51,929 nt of DNA. Source: JAWHQP01 sp032586195 (lineage in GTDB: Bacteria > Pseudomonadota > Gammaproteobacteria > Enterobacterales > Pasteurellaceae). The stretch covers positions 1 through 51,929 of the forward strand of contig JAWHQP010000013.1 in NCBI GenBank assembly GCA_032586195.1. The letters are read 5' to 3'. Shown here in pieces: positions 34,793-42,906 of the stretch. Position numbers and translations under genes: made by a program. The notes under the pieces were generated by a model. It was not told where the DNA came from. It made no database searches and worked only from the letters and a program-made list of their open reading frames with translations. Positions within the stretch are counted from its first letter, which is position 1, and each line of letters begins with the position of its first letter.

Positions 34793-36096
34793 TGTTAGCT
34801 ACAATGTTAATCAAATCATGGCGATTTAATATCAAACGCAAATTATTGGCCGTGATTACCATTTTTCTTGCCTCGGGGCTGGTGTCTGCTTTGCTCGCGG
34901 TATCCATTGATATCGGCGACAAAATGGCGAAAGAATTGAAATCCTACGGAGCGAATATTCTAATTCAGCCCGCCAGCAGTGCAATTCTGCCCGAAATGTC
35001 AAACCTGAACAGTTCCCTTTCCACCCAAGATTTCATTGATGAAAAGGAACTGCCCAACATCAAGGATATTTTCTGGCGTAACAATATCGTCGGCTTTGCC
35101 CCGTTGCTGAGCGCAAATGTGACGTTGAACAATGAAAAATCCGTTTCTGTGTTAGGTACCTTCTTTGATCACAATATTGCTATCCCTGACGAAGATGACT
35201 ATCACACCGGACAAAAAATCATCAGTCCTTACTGGAAAGTGACAGGGCAATGGGTGGACGATAAAAACGATCAGTTCGGCGAAGTCGTTCCGGCTTTAGC
35301 GGGCGATAAACTAAGCCGGAGTGAACAGCTGAAAATCGGTGATCGGGTTACATTAACTTACAAAAGTGAAGGTGTGGATAATCATCTGCAAGTGGAAATC
35401 AAAGGCATTCTGCAATCGGGCGGCAATGAAGAACAACAGCTGCTCCTGCCACTAAGTGCGGTGCAGAAATTGTTAGATTTGCCGGGCAAGGTGCAGTCCG
35501 TGCGGGTGTCCGCCCTCACCGTGCCGGAAAATGATCTGTCACGCAAAGCCCGTGATAATGTGGATGCCCTTGACGCGGCGGAATACGATCGCTGGTATTG
35601 TACCGCTTATGTCTCTTCTATTTCCCATCAATTGGAAGAAGCGGTGTCCGGTGTGGTGGTTCGACCGATTTGGCAGGTGGCGGCTTCAGAAGGCGTAGTG
35701 ATTGAAAAAATTCAGCTCTTGCTTGCGGTGGTGACCATTGCCGCTCTGATTGCCGCCGCCATGGGTATCGCCTCTCTGATGACCACCAATATTATCGAAC
35801 GTAGTAAAGAAATTGGCCTGATGAAAGCCCTGGGAGCTTATCAATGGCAAATCGTGCTGCTGTTCTATTGTGAAGCGGTAATAAGCGCCCTCTTCGGCGG
35901 TATTTTCGGCTGCCTGGCAGGCTGGGGGCTGGCAAAATTTATCGGTATCGCTCTGTTCGGCGTGCCGCTCAGCTTTGCTTGGATTGTAATCCCTTGCGTG
36001 CTGGTGCTGGCAGTGCTGATTGCTTTGATCGGCACCTGGTTCCCGGCTCATCGCATTGCTCAGCTGTATCCCGTGGAGGTGTTATATGGCCGTTAA
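34792..36096 (+). CDS. FtsX-like ABC transporter permease
   Basis: A 434-residue MacB/FtsX-type permease. An N-terminal membrane helix (LLAVITIFLASGLVSALLAVSIDIG) is followed by a large periplasmic domain (about 60-300) and three C-terminal helices with ITNIIERSKEIGLMKALGA-like sequence (MTTNIIERSKEIGLMKALGAYQWQ), the coupling motif to the ATPase. It pairs with the next permease and the ATPase at 37218. A USS core lies at 35454-35462. The stop overlaps the next gene by 11 bases. Confidence 0.88.
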   Translation: MLATMLIKSWRFNIKRKLLAVITIFLASGLVSALLAVSIDIGDKMAKELKSYGANILIQPASSAILPEMSNLNSSLSTQDFIDEKELPNIKDIFWRNNIVGFAPLLSANVTLNNEKSVSVLGTFFDHNIAIPDEDDYHTGQKIISPYWKVTGQWVDDKNDQFGEVVPALAGDKLSRSEQLKIGDRVTLTYKSEGVDNHLQVEIKGILQSGGNEEQQLLLPLSAVQKLLDLPGKVQSVRVSALTVPENDLSRKARDNVDALDAAEYDRWYCTAYVSSISHQLEEAVSGVVVRPIWQVAASEGVVIEKIQLLLAVVTIAALIAAAMGIASLMTTNIIERSKEIGLMKALGAYQWQIVLLFYCEAVISALFGGIFGCLAGWGLAKFIGIALFGVPLSFAWIVIPCVLVLAVLIALIGTWFPAHRIAQLYPVEVLYGR

Positions 36097-37216
36097 GTCT
36101 ATGTTCTGGCGTTTAATCTTCCAGGCGCTTCGTCTGCGTTTACAACGGGTTTTTATTATTTTCGCCGCGCTTACCGTAGGCGCCAGCATTGTAACCGCGA
36201 TGGCAGCGGTTTATTTTGATATTAATACCAAAATGAGCCAGGAGCTGCGTACTTTCGGAGCGAATTTTTACATCGGTGCAAATAATAGCGGCTTAATTGA
36301 AGAATCCGATATTAAAGCGATTCTACATCATGCGCCCGCCGGTTTGATTAGCGCGGCCAGCCCTTATTTATACGGTGTAGCCCGTGCGGAGCTGGAAAAA
36401 ATTGTGATTATGGGAGTATGGTTTGAAGACATGCCGATCCTCGCTCCTTATTGGCAGATTACCGGACAGGCCATCGGTGTGAATTTTGATGATCGCAACG
36501 CTATGATTGGCAAAACACTGGCGGAACGGTTAAACCTCAAGGTCGGTGATACCATTACGCTCAGCAAAAGTGCGGCGGAAAAACATCAGTTCAGAATCAA
36601 AGGCATTATTGAATCGGGTGACGTCACCGACAGTATGCTGGTGGTGAGTCTGGGATTCGCCCAAAACTGGCTGGAAAAGGACGGTCTTGCCAGCAATGCC
36701 TTGCTTACGGTAAAAAACGATCAGGGACAGGTGCAGCAATTTGCCCGCAACTTACAACAGCGTTATCCCGACTTGGATATTCGTCCGATTCTGAAGGTCT
36801 CCGCTTCAGAAGGGCAAATTCTGGATAAAATCAAAGGGCTAATGGGGTTGATTTCCCTTGTAATCCTAATCCTCGCCACCCTATGCGTAAATACCACTTT
36901 AATTGCCATTGTCGGAGAACGGGCCAAGGAATTTGCCCTGCAGAAAGCACTTGGAGCCAAACGTCGTGATATCATCACACAAATTGGCACGGAAACCCTG
37001 ATTATCGCTGCCATCGCTATCGTGACAGGGTTAATTATCGGCTATTTTTTAGCTCAGATTCTCGGCCTGATGGTGTTCAAATCCAGCATTGATATGCGTT
37101 TACCGGTAATTCCGATCACCGTGCTGTTGTCACTTTTAGTTACTATTATTGCAGTTATCGTACCTACTCGCCGTGCCTTAAAGGTGGAAATGGCGAATGT
37201 TTTGAAAGGGGAATAG
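36086..37216 (+). CDS. FtsX-like ABC transporter permease
   Basis: A 376-residue second permease with the same plan: first helix (FIIFAALTVGASIVTAMAAVYFD), periplasmic domain, three last helices with GERAKEFALQKALGAKRRDIITQ. I start it at ATG 36086, which has GGAGG at 36075-36079; the frame is open back to a TTG at 36056. It overlaps the first permease by 11 bases. The two likely form a heterodimer. Such complexes often act as mechanical transmitters rather than as solute pumps, so the role in iron uptake is open. Confidence 0.88.
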   Translation: MAVKSMFWRLIFQALRLRLQRVFIIFAALTVGASIVTAMAAVYFDINTKMSQELRTFGANFYIGANNSGLIEESDIKAILHHAPAGLISAASPYLYGVARAELEKIVIMGVWFEDMPILAPYWQITGQAIGVNFDDRNAMIGKTLAERLNLKVGDTITLSKSAAEKHQFRIKGIIESGDVTDSMLVVSLGFAQNWLEKDGLASNALLTVKNDQGQVQQFARNLQQRYPDLDIRPILKVSASEGQILDKIKGLMGLISLVILILATLCVNTTLIAIVGERAKEFALQKALGAKRRDIITQIGTETLIIAAIAIVTGLIIGYFLAQILGLMVFKSSIDMRLPVIPITVLLSLLVTIIAVIVPTRRALKVEMANVLKGE

Positions 37217-37217
37217 A

Positions 37218-37889
37218 ATGTCTCATATTATTATTGAAACCCAGCATTTATACAAAAGATTCGGCAGTGTAACCGCGCTAGAGGATATTAATCTGCAAAT
37301 TAACGAGGGCGAATTCGTCTCCATTATGGGAGCCTCCGGTTCGGGTAAAACCACCTTAATGAATATTCTCACCGGATTGGATACTGCCTCTGAGGGCAAG
37401 GTAATACTGGCCGGGGTAGATGCCGCTCAACTGGATGAAGTGGGCCGACAACGCTTCCGGGCGGAAAAAATTGGCCTGATTTTCCAACAATTCCACCTAA
37501 TTCCTTACCTTTCAGCCTTGGAAAACGTGATGCTGGCGCAACATTATCACAGCGTGATTGACGAACCCTCTGCCCGAGCGGTGTTGGAACAGGTGGGATT
37601 GGGGCATCGTATCAATCACCGTCCGAGCCAGTTATCCGGCGGGGAACAGCAACGGGTTTGTATTGCTCGGGCCTTGGTTAATCAGCCGCCCGTTATCTTT
37701 GCCGACGAACCCACCGGTAATCTTGATGAAAAAAACGAAAATCTCGTGCTGGAATTACTCACCACCTTAAACCGACAAGGAAGAACCATTGTAATGGTGA
37801 CGCATAACCCGGAATTGGGCAAAGTCACGGATCGTACAATTTTTCTTCAACATGGTAAATTTTTAAGAGAAGAACGCAATGTACGCTAA
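37218..37889 (+). CDS. LolD/MacB-like ABC transporter ATPase
   Basis: A 223-residue ATPase that would power the two FtsX-like permeases. Walker A is GASGSGKT in SIMGASGSGKTTLMNIL, the signature is LSGGEQQRVCIARAL, and Walker B is PVIFADEPTGNLDE followed by the switch His in MVTHNPELG. It starts 1 base after the preceding stop and overlaps the next gene by 11 bases. Confidence 0.93.
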   Translation: MSHIIIETQHLYKRFGSVTALEDINLQINEGEFVSIMGASGSGKTTLMNILTGLDTASEGKVILAGVDAAQLDEVGRQRFRAEKIGLIFQQFHLIPYLSALENVMLAQHYHSVIDEPSARAVLEQVGLGHRINHRPSQLSGGEQQRVCIARALVNQPPVIFADEPTGNLDEKNENLVLELLTTLNRQGRTIVMVTHNPELGKVTDRTIFLQHGKFLREERNVR

Positions 37890-38376
37890 AAGAAAAACTC
37901 GCAAACTCAGCACCGCACTTTGGCTGGCGGCAGCCTTGTTATCACTTGCAGCCTGCAAGGATGAAACCGCTCAAATCGGCTCGAAAGCGCCCGAGATCGC
38001 TGTGTTTGATCTGCAAGGCAAACAGGCCAATTTAGAACAATGGCAAGGCAAAACCCGATTAATGACCTTCTGGTCAACTACCTGCGGAGTATGTGTCGCT
38101 GAGTTAAAAACCTTGGAAAAAGCCGTGCAAACTCACCCTGAGATACAGCTCATCGCCATTAATATTGACGGCGCCAAGGTGGATATTCAACCCACCATCC
38201 GCAAACGCGAATTAACCTTGCCAATCTTTAAAGATCAGCTCGGAATTACCGCCGAACGCTATCAGGTGGTCGGTACGCCGACTACCTTTATAATTGATAA
38301 ACAAGGAAAAATTCTGCAAAAATACGAAAGCTTAATCCCACCGGAGGATCTGGAGAAATTATTCAACCAAGGATAA
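37879..38376 (+). CDS. TlpA-like thioredoxin lipoprotein
   Basis: A 165-residue periplasmic thioredoxin-fold lipoprotein. The signal ALWLAAALLSLAAC gives a lipobox with Cys at about 26. The active site is WSTTCGVC (Cys69 and Cys72), and the cis-Pro loop is VVGTPTTFIID. It probably keeps thiols or cytochrome in the iron system reduced. Two thioredoxin-like genes end the Campylobacter FTR1-P19 locus; here there is one, followed by a cytochrome. A USS core (37912-37920) codes for the STAL part of the signal. Confidence 0.9.
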   Translation: MYAKRKTRKLSTALWLAAALLSLAACKDETAQIGSKAPEIAVFDLQGKQANLEQWQGKTRLMTFWSTTCGVCVAELKTLEKAVQTHPEIQLIAINIDGAKVDIQPTIRKRELTLPIFKDQLGITAERYQVVGTPTTFIIDKQGKILQKYESLIPPEDLEKLFNQG

Positions 38377-38380
38377 CCTG

Positions 38381-38692
38381 ATGAAAAAAACGACTCTACT
38401 CAGCACCGCACTTTTGGCTTCTCTCTTGGCGATTTCTTTCCCCGGTCAAGCAGATATGGCAAAAGGCGAACGTATTTTTAAACAAAACTGTGCCACCTGC
38501 CACGGCAAGCAGGGGGAGAAAAAAGCCTTTGACGAATCACGTGTTATTAATCAGCTCAATTCGGAAGAGATTTTCACCGCCTTGCAGGATCGCAAAGCGG
38601 GAAAAATCGAAGGCGCCGGCAACCGCGTAAAATCCCGCCTCAGCGAGCAGAATATGAAAGATCTGGCAGAATTTGTGCCGACATTGAAATAA
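38381..38692 (+). CDS. Monohaem c-type cytochrome
   Basis: A 103-residue exported class I cytochrome c with signal MKKTTLLSTALLASLLAISFPGQA and one haem site CATCH (Cys37, Cys40, His41). The axial Met is probably in QNMKDLAEFVPTL near the C terminus. It is 4 bases after the thioredoxin-like gene and is the last gene of the operon. The position suggests electron delivery to or from iron during FTR1 uptake; this is inference. A USS core (38405-38413) lies in the signal sequence. Confidence 0.9.
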   Translation: MKKTTLLSTALLASLLAISFPGQADMAKGERIFKQNCATCHGKQGEKKAFDESRVINQLNSEEIFTALQDRKAGKIEGAGNRVKSRLSEQNMKDLAEFVPTLK

Positions 38693-38712
38693 CGGATTTA
38701 CTATAAATCATA

Positions 38713-38740
38713 AAAAGGCGTGTTTTACGCCTTTTATTTC
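38713..38740. terminator. Terminator of the iron operon
   Basis: AAAAGGCGT (38713-38721) and ACGCCTTTT (38727-38735) form a 9-bp stem followed by ATTT. It lies between the convergent cytochrome and ohr genes and can act both ways. Confidence 0.82.
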
Positions 38741-38750
38741 ATTCCAAATC

Positions 38751-39181
38751 TTATAAATCAACCGTTTCAACCAAACTTACGTGTAAACGTACATCCACAT
38801 TGCCGCGTGTGGCATTGGAATACGGACAGACTTCATGAGCTCGTTTTACCAGACTGATTGCTTCGTCTTTATTTAGACCGCGCACTTCGACATTCAATCA
38901 ATATCCAGACTAAACCCGCCGTCAGCCTTTTGTCCGATACCGACACCACATGTGGTTTTCGTCCGCACGTTTTCTAATTTCTGTTGTTGAGCAATATGAA
39001 TTAAAGCGTTATCAAAGCAAGCAGCGTAACCCATGGCAAATAACTGCTCAGGATTCGCTCCCGCTTTGCCGGATTCATTGGTAAAACTTACCAAATCAAA
39101 ACTTAATGAACCATCATCTAAGCTCACATGACCATCTCTGCCACCGATTGATGTTGCGCTGGTTTTATAAAAAATCTTCAT
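38751..39181 (-). pseudogene. ohr: Organic hydroperoxide resistance protein Ohr, frameshifted
   Basis: Ohr is a thiol peroxidase of the OsmC fold that reduces organic hydroperoxides. The first frame starts MKIFYKTSATSIGGRDGHVS at 39181 and contains the first active Cys in FAMGYAACFDNALIHIA. It stops at about 38894 after FSLDID. The second frame resumes with VEVRGLNKDEA and holds the second Cys in HEVCPYSNATRGNVDVRLHVSLVETVDL, ending at 38751. Adding a single base near 38896 restores D-I-D-V-N-V-E-V and a 143-residue protein of normal length. It is either a recent mutation or a sequencing error. It is divergent from ohrR. Confidence 0.88.
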
Positions 39182-39213
39182 TTTTTTCTCCTCAATGATA
39201 AACATTATAAAAG

Positions 39214-39294
39214 TCGCATTCGATTAAATCTAGTTAAAATTATAATAGAAAAAATAACAAGATCAATAGTTTTGCAAAAAAAGATCGAATGCGA
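39214..39294. promoter_or_regulatory. Paired operators between ohr and ohrR
   Basis: TCGCATTCGAT (39214-39224) and its exact complement ATCGAATGCGA (39284-39294) sit at either end of the 150-base gap, one near each start. Each is close to the short palindrome ATCGNNNNCGAT, giving two candidate binding sites for the OhrR dimer. OhrR normally represses both genes until oxidised. Confidence 0.6.
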
Positions 39295-39331
39295 TATAGT
39301 TACTTGAATAATAAAATAAGGAACATTAAAC

Positions 39332-39823
39332 ATGACAACCACAGATCTGACTGAATTACCTAGAGAATTTCCTCCGCTTGAGGATTTTTTATGTTTCTCC
39401 GTTTACAGCGCCAATCTTGCCTTCGGACGGGTTTATAAGCAATATCTCAGACCATACGATCTTACCTATACGCAATGGATCGTGCTGTTGGCATTAGCTG
39501 AAACAGACAATCAAACGGTAAATCAGCTCGGCAGAAAAGTCTTTTTAGCCTCAAACACGCTCACACCTCTGCTGAAACAATTAGAAAAGCAAGGATTGGT
39601 CGAACGTAACCGTTCCAGCAAAGACGAGCGTCAAGTGATTGTTCATTTAACCGAAAAAGGCAAAGAAATCAAAGAACAGAGCAAAAGCTGCATGGCTATT
39701 TTCAAACACTGCGGCCTTACCTTACCTGAACTTCAACTACTGCAAAAAGCAATAAGTAAATTGCGTGATAATTTGTTGGAGAGTGTGGAGAGTGAAAAGA
39801 CAACTAACGGAAACAAAGACTAA
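39332..39823 (+). CDS. ohrR: OhrR-type MarR-family regulator
   Basis: A 163-residue peroxide-sensing repressor. The N-terminal LEDFLCFSVYSANLAF holds the reactive Cys at the position of Xanthomonas OhrR Cys22. The winged-helix part is WIVLLALAETDNQTVNQLGRKVFLASNTLTPLLKQLEKQGLV with RNRSSKDERQV in the wing. Cys residues in KSCMAIFKHCGLT may form the disulfide partner (two-Cys type). It is divergent from ohr and most likely controls both. Confidence 0.92.
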   Translation: MTTTDLTELPREFPPLEDFLCFSVYSANLAFGRVYKQYLRPYDLTYTQWIVLLALAETDNQTVNQLGRKVFLASNTLTPLLKQLEKQGLVERNRSSKDERQVIVHLTEKGKEIKEQSKSCMAIFKHCGLTLPELQLLQKAISKLRDNLLESVESEKTTNGNKD

Positions 39824-39880
39824 AGGCAGATCACTTTTGCTTTTCATCATCCCCGTAACCGATTAAACTTTTGGGATAAA

Positions 39881-39964
39881 GCAAAATTAGCTTGCTGTCA
39901 CATATTATTATGTCGTCATTTACGCAATGATTTGGCTGGATATTACCGGTTTTTCATGCATTAA
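39881..39964 (+). pseudogene. Decayed 3' end of a second type I-C cas1
   Basis: The plus-strand sequence around 39901-39964 aligns with 139-185. Translation gives LLCRHLRNDLAGYYRFFMH and a stop, against LLSRHLRGDLAEYPPFLMR in the copy at the left edge. A deletion and many changes are present upstream. TTCTTTAACAATTT follows in both copies after the stop. Confidence 0.8.
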
Positions 39965-40039
39965 ATTTGTTCTTTAACAATTTGAAATTTCCTGCTGCAA
40001 ATATAATTCCGGAACAAACAGAGCATATGTCTAACGATT

Positions 40040-40272
40040 TACGCAACCAGAACAATGCACTGATATTTTCCGCAATAAATTAATTAGTTAACCGTTCGCT
40101 AACCTCTTGTTCTCATCCAAATCCCGTTTGCTTAGCGCTATTATTTTATCTAACCAATTCAATATGTTAGAAAAATATTATATTTATTGCTATACTATTT
40201 TCATCTTCACACTGCCGAGTTAGCGAATTCCCCCGCAACCAGGCTAAAAAGACGTGCCGCATTTAGATGGCA
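40040..40272 (+). pseudogene. Remnant of cas2 and I-C leader
   Basis: GATATTTTCCG (40062-40072) and the following TTAATTAG match the 3' end of cas2 at 521-553; almost all of cas2 is missing. From 40088 on the sequence tracks the leader at 554-735 closely, for example GTTCGC(T/C)AAC, TATTATATTTATTG(C/T)TATACTATTTT and ACCAGGCTAAAAAGACGTG. It ends at a decayed repeat, as in the intact locus. Confidence 0.8.
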
Positions 40273-40442
40273 CTCGCTCCTCACACAGGAGCGTGGATTG
40301 AAACCAACCATCCCACAGTACAGACATCGTACAACAACGGCTCGCTCTTTACACAGGAGCATAGATTAAAATATAGTTTTAACCGACTCGCGGCTGGTCT
40401 ATGCCTTTAGTCTGTTCTTTACGCGGAACTATAGTTAGAAAC
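40273..40442 (+). CRISPR. Decayed type I-C array, 3 degenerate repeats
   Basis: The first repeat (40273-40304) keeps the full CAGGAGCGTGGATTGAAAC end. The second (40341-40372) ends GGAGCATAGATTAAAAT, and the third (40411-40442) ends GGAACTATAGTTAGAAAC. The spacers are 36 and 38 bases. Repeats get worse from left to right, as expected for an abandoned array. The rest of the gap (40443-40565) holds only A+T-rich DNA with a short tandem of CTATAACCTA. Confidence 0.8.
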
Positions 40443-40569
40443 ATTTTGAAAAGGCGGGATAACATATAATATATGAGAAATAGCAGATAAAAAGTGATTA
40501 CTGATTTTAAGATTTATTACGCTTTAAAATTATATTGAACTTTTAAGCCTATAACCTACTATAACCTAC

Positions 40570-40599
40570 AAAAAACCGAACGGCATTGTTCGGTTTTTT
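40570..40599. terminator. glmM terminator
   Basis: AAAAAACCGAAC (40570-40581) and GTTCGGTTTTTT (40588-40599) form a 12-bp stem, with T-runs in both directions. Confidence 0.88.
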
Positions 40600-40610
40600 G
40601 TTTAAGTTCA

Positions 40611-41948
40611 TCAACTGACGGCTTTAACCGCTTCAGCAATTTCTTCCGCACATTGGCGAGCCGTGTTGTCATCTTCACACTCGACCATTATGCGAATTAA
40701 CGGTTCGGTGCCTGATTTACGCAATAAAATTCTGCCTGATCCGGCTAAACGTTGTTCCACTTGTGCTGCAACAGCTTTCACTTTTTCGTTCTCTAACGGA
40801 TTGGCTCCTCCGTTGAAACGGACATTGATAAGCACCTGAGGAAATAATTTGACTGCCGCGGCTAATTCATGCAGAGAAAATTTTAATTCTGCCATAGCGG
40901 TTAATACGGCTAATGAAGAAATAATACCGTCCCCCGTAGTATTACGGTCGGCGATGATAATATGTCCTGAATTTTCACCGCCGAGATTCCATTGACGTTC
41001 CTGCATTTTTTCTAATACGTAACGATCCCCTACATTGGCACGTACAAAAGGAATACCTAATTTTTTCAAAGCAATTTCAAGGCTCATATTGCTCATTAGC
41101 GTGCCCACTACACCGCCTTTCAGTTTACCTGCTCGCAACGCCTCACGAGCAATAATATACAAAATCTGGTCACCATCAACAGTTTCACCTAAATGATCCA
41201 CCATCATAATGCGATCTCCATCACCATCATAGGCAAGCCCGATATCGGCTTTGGTTTCCAATACTTTCGCTTTTAAAGCGGTTATATCAGTCGCACCACA
41301 TTTTTCATTAATATTCATGCCGTTTGGTTCGGTACCTATTTCGATGACTTCAGCGCCAAGCTCACGCATAACATTCGGTGCGATTTGGTAAGTTGCACCG
41401 TGCGCGCAATCCACCACAATACGATAACCTGCAAGGCTCAGATTGGTTGGGAAAGTACCTTTACAAAATTCTATATAGCGGCCTGCGGCATCATTAATAC
41501 GGCTGGCACGACCAAGTTCGGCAGATTCTACACAGTCGATCGGCTGTTCCAGCATAGCCTCAATCGCTTCTTCCACTTCATCCGGCAATTTAGTGCCTGC
41601 GGCAGAGAAGAATTTAATACCATTGTCATAGTACGGATTGTGTGAGGCAGAAATGACGATACCCGCCTCGGCACGAAATGTACGGGTTAAATAAGCCACT
41701 GCCGGCGTAGGCATAGGGCCGATAAAGGCGGCAGATAATCCTGCCGCGGCTAAACCCGCTTCCAGCGCTGATTCCAGCATATAACCGGAAATACGGGTAT
41801 CCTTACCGATAAGCACCCGACGAGACCCATGAGAAGACAATACCTTGCCTGCCGCCCAGCCAAGTTTCAGGGCAAAATCCGGTGTAATCGGAAAAGTACC
41901 TACCTTGCCTCGTACGCCGTCGGTACCAAAATATTTACGTTCTACCAT
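40611..41948 (-). CDS. glmM: Phosphoglucosamine mutase
   Basis: A 445-residue enzyme that converts glucosamine-6-phosphate to glucosamine-1-phosphate for peptidoglycan and LPS synthesis. It starts MVERKYFGTDGVRGKVG. The phosphoserine loop is ISASHNP with Ser102, the metal-binding loop is YDGDGDRIMMVD, the sugar loop is NLGGENSGHII, and the phosphate site is LRKSGTEPLIRIMVE. It follows folP on the same strand by 20 bases, in the conserved ftsH-folP-glmM order. Confidence 0.97.
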   Translation of the reverse strand: MVERKYFGTDGVRGKVGTFPITPDFALKLGWAAGKVLSSHGSRRVLIGKDTRISGYMLESALEAGLAAAGLSAAFIGPMPTPAVAYLTRTFRAEAGIVISASHNPYYDNGIKFFSAAGTKLPDEVEEAIEAMLEQPIDCVESAELGRASRINDAAGRYIEFCKGTFPTNLSLAGYRIVVDCAHGATYQIAPNVMRELGAEVIEIGTEPNGMNINEKCGATDITALKAKVLETKADIGLAYDGDGDRIMMVDHLGETVDGDQILYIIAREALRAGKLKGGVVGTLMSNMSLEIALKKLGIPFVRANVGDRYVLEKMQERQWNLGGENSGHIIIADRNTTGDGIISSLAVLTAMAELKFSLHELAAAVKLFPQVLINVRFNGGANPLENEKVKAVAAQVEQRLAGSGRILLRKSGTEPLIRIMVECEDDNTARQCAEEIAEAVKAVS

Positions 41949-41968
41949 AAGTTAATCCTTATTTTTTA

Positions 41969-42796
41969 TTAAGCTTGTAAAGTTGATTGCCAAATTTTTA
42001 ATACGTCCGCGGTTTCTGCTACATCATGCACACGAAGAATCGTAGCTCCGTTCATTGCTGCCAGTAATGCGGCGGCGGCACTGCCCGTTACACGCTGATC
42101 CACGGGCTTATCCAAGACCGCGCCGATCATCGATTTACGCGATAATCCCGCCAATACAGGATAGCCCTGCGCCGCAAAACAAGCCAGCTGTTGCAACAAT
42201 TTGTAATTGTGCCGAACGGTTTTGCCGAAACCGAATCCCATATCCCAAATAATATTTTCTGTTTTGACACCCGCTTGCAGGCAATCTGCAGTGCGGTTTT
42301 GCAAAAAGGCTAATACGTCCTTCACCACATCCTCATATTCCGGATTTACCTGCATAGTACGAGGCTGCCCTTGCATATGCATAATACACACGGGCAAAGC
42401 AAGTTCTGCGGCAGTTTCCAGGGCATTGGGCAGCCGTAACGCTCGAATGTCATTGATAATATCCATGCCCGCCTTGGCACTTTCACGCATCACTTCAGGT
42501 TTAGAGGTATCCACCGAAATCCAGCAATCAAATCGTTGATGAATGGCTTCGACTAACGGCACAACACGCCGCAATTCCTCTTCCACACTCACTTCATCCG
42601 CCATCGGACGGGTAGATTCTCCGCCGATATCAATAATGCTCGCCCCTGCGTTAACCATCTTTTCTACTTGTACCAGAGCTTTATCAAGCCGGAAGAATTT
42701 ACCGCTATCGGAAAAGGAATCAGGAGTCATATTGAGAATGCCCATAATTTGCGGAAACTGCAAATCTAAGACTTTATTATTGGCGTAGAGTTTCAT
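41969..42796 (-). CDS. folP: Dihydropteroate synthase
   Basis: A 275-residue folate-pathway enzyme that joins 4-aminobenzoate to dihydropterin pyrophosphate, the target of sulphonamides. Hallmarks are IMGILNMTPDSFSDSGKF, GASIIDIGGESTRP, WISVDTSKPEV and YPVLAGLSRKSMIG. I start at ATG 42796 (MKLYANNKVLDLQ); the longer frame to 42856 is unlikely. A 12-bp ftsH terminator lies upstream. Confidence 0.96.
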   Translation of the reverse strand: MKLYANNKVLDLQFPQIMGILNMTPDSFSDSGKFFRLDKALVQVEKMVNAGASIIDIGGESTRPMADEVSVEEELRRVVPLVEAIHQRFDCWISVDTSKPEVMRESAKAGMDIINDIRALRLPNALETAAELALPVCIMHMQGQPRTMQVNPEYEDVVKDVLAFLQNRTADCLQAGVKTENIIWDMGFGFGKTVRHNYKLLQQLACFAAQGYPVLAGLSRKSMIGAVLDKPVDQRVTGSAAAALLAAMNGATILRVHDVAETADVLKIWQSTLQA

Positions 42797-42850
42797 TTTG
42801 CTTTTTAGATAAGTTGAAAAAATGTTGCTATTATATCGGAAGAACGTTAA

Positions 42851-42890
42851 AAACAAAAAAGCCTTTTTAGACGATATACTAAAAAGGCTT
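42851..42890 (-). terminator. ftsH terminator
   Basis: AAGCCTTTTTAG (42859-42870) and CTAAAAAGGCTT (42879-42890) form a 12-bp stem, followed on the minus strand by TTTTTGTTT (42860-42851). Confidence 0.85.
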
Positions 42891-42906
42891 AAAGAATGAT
42901 TAAACG

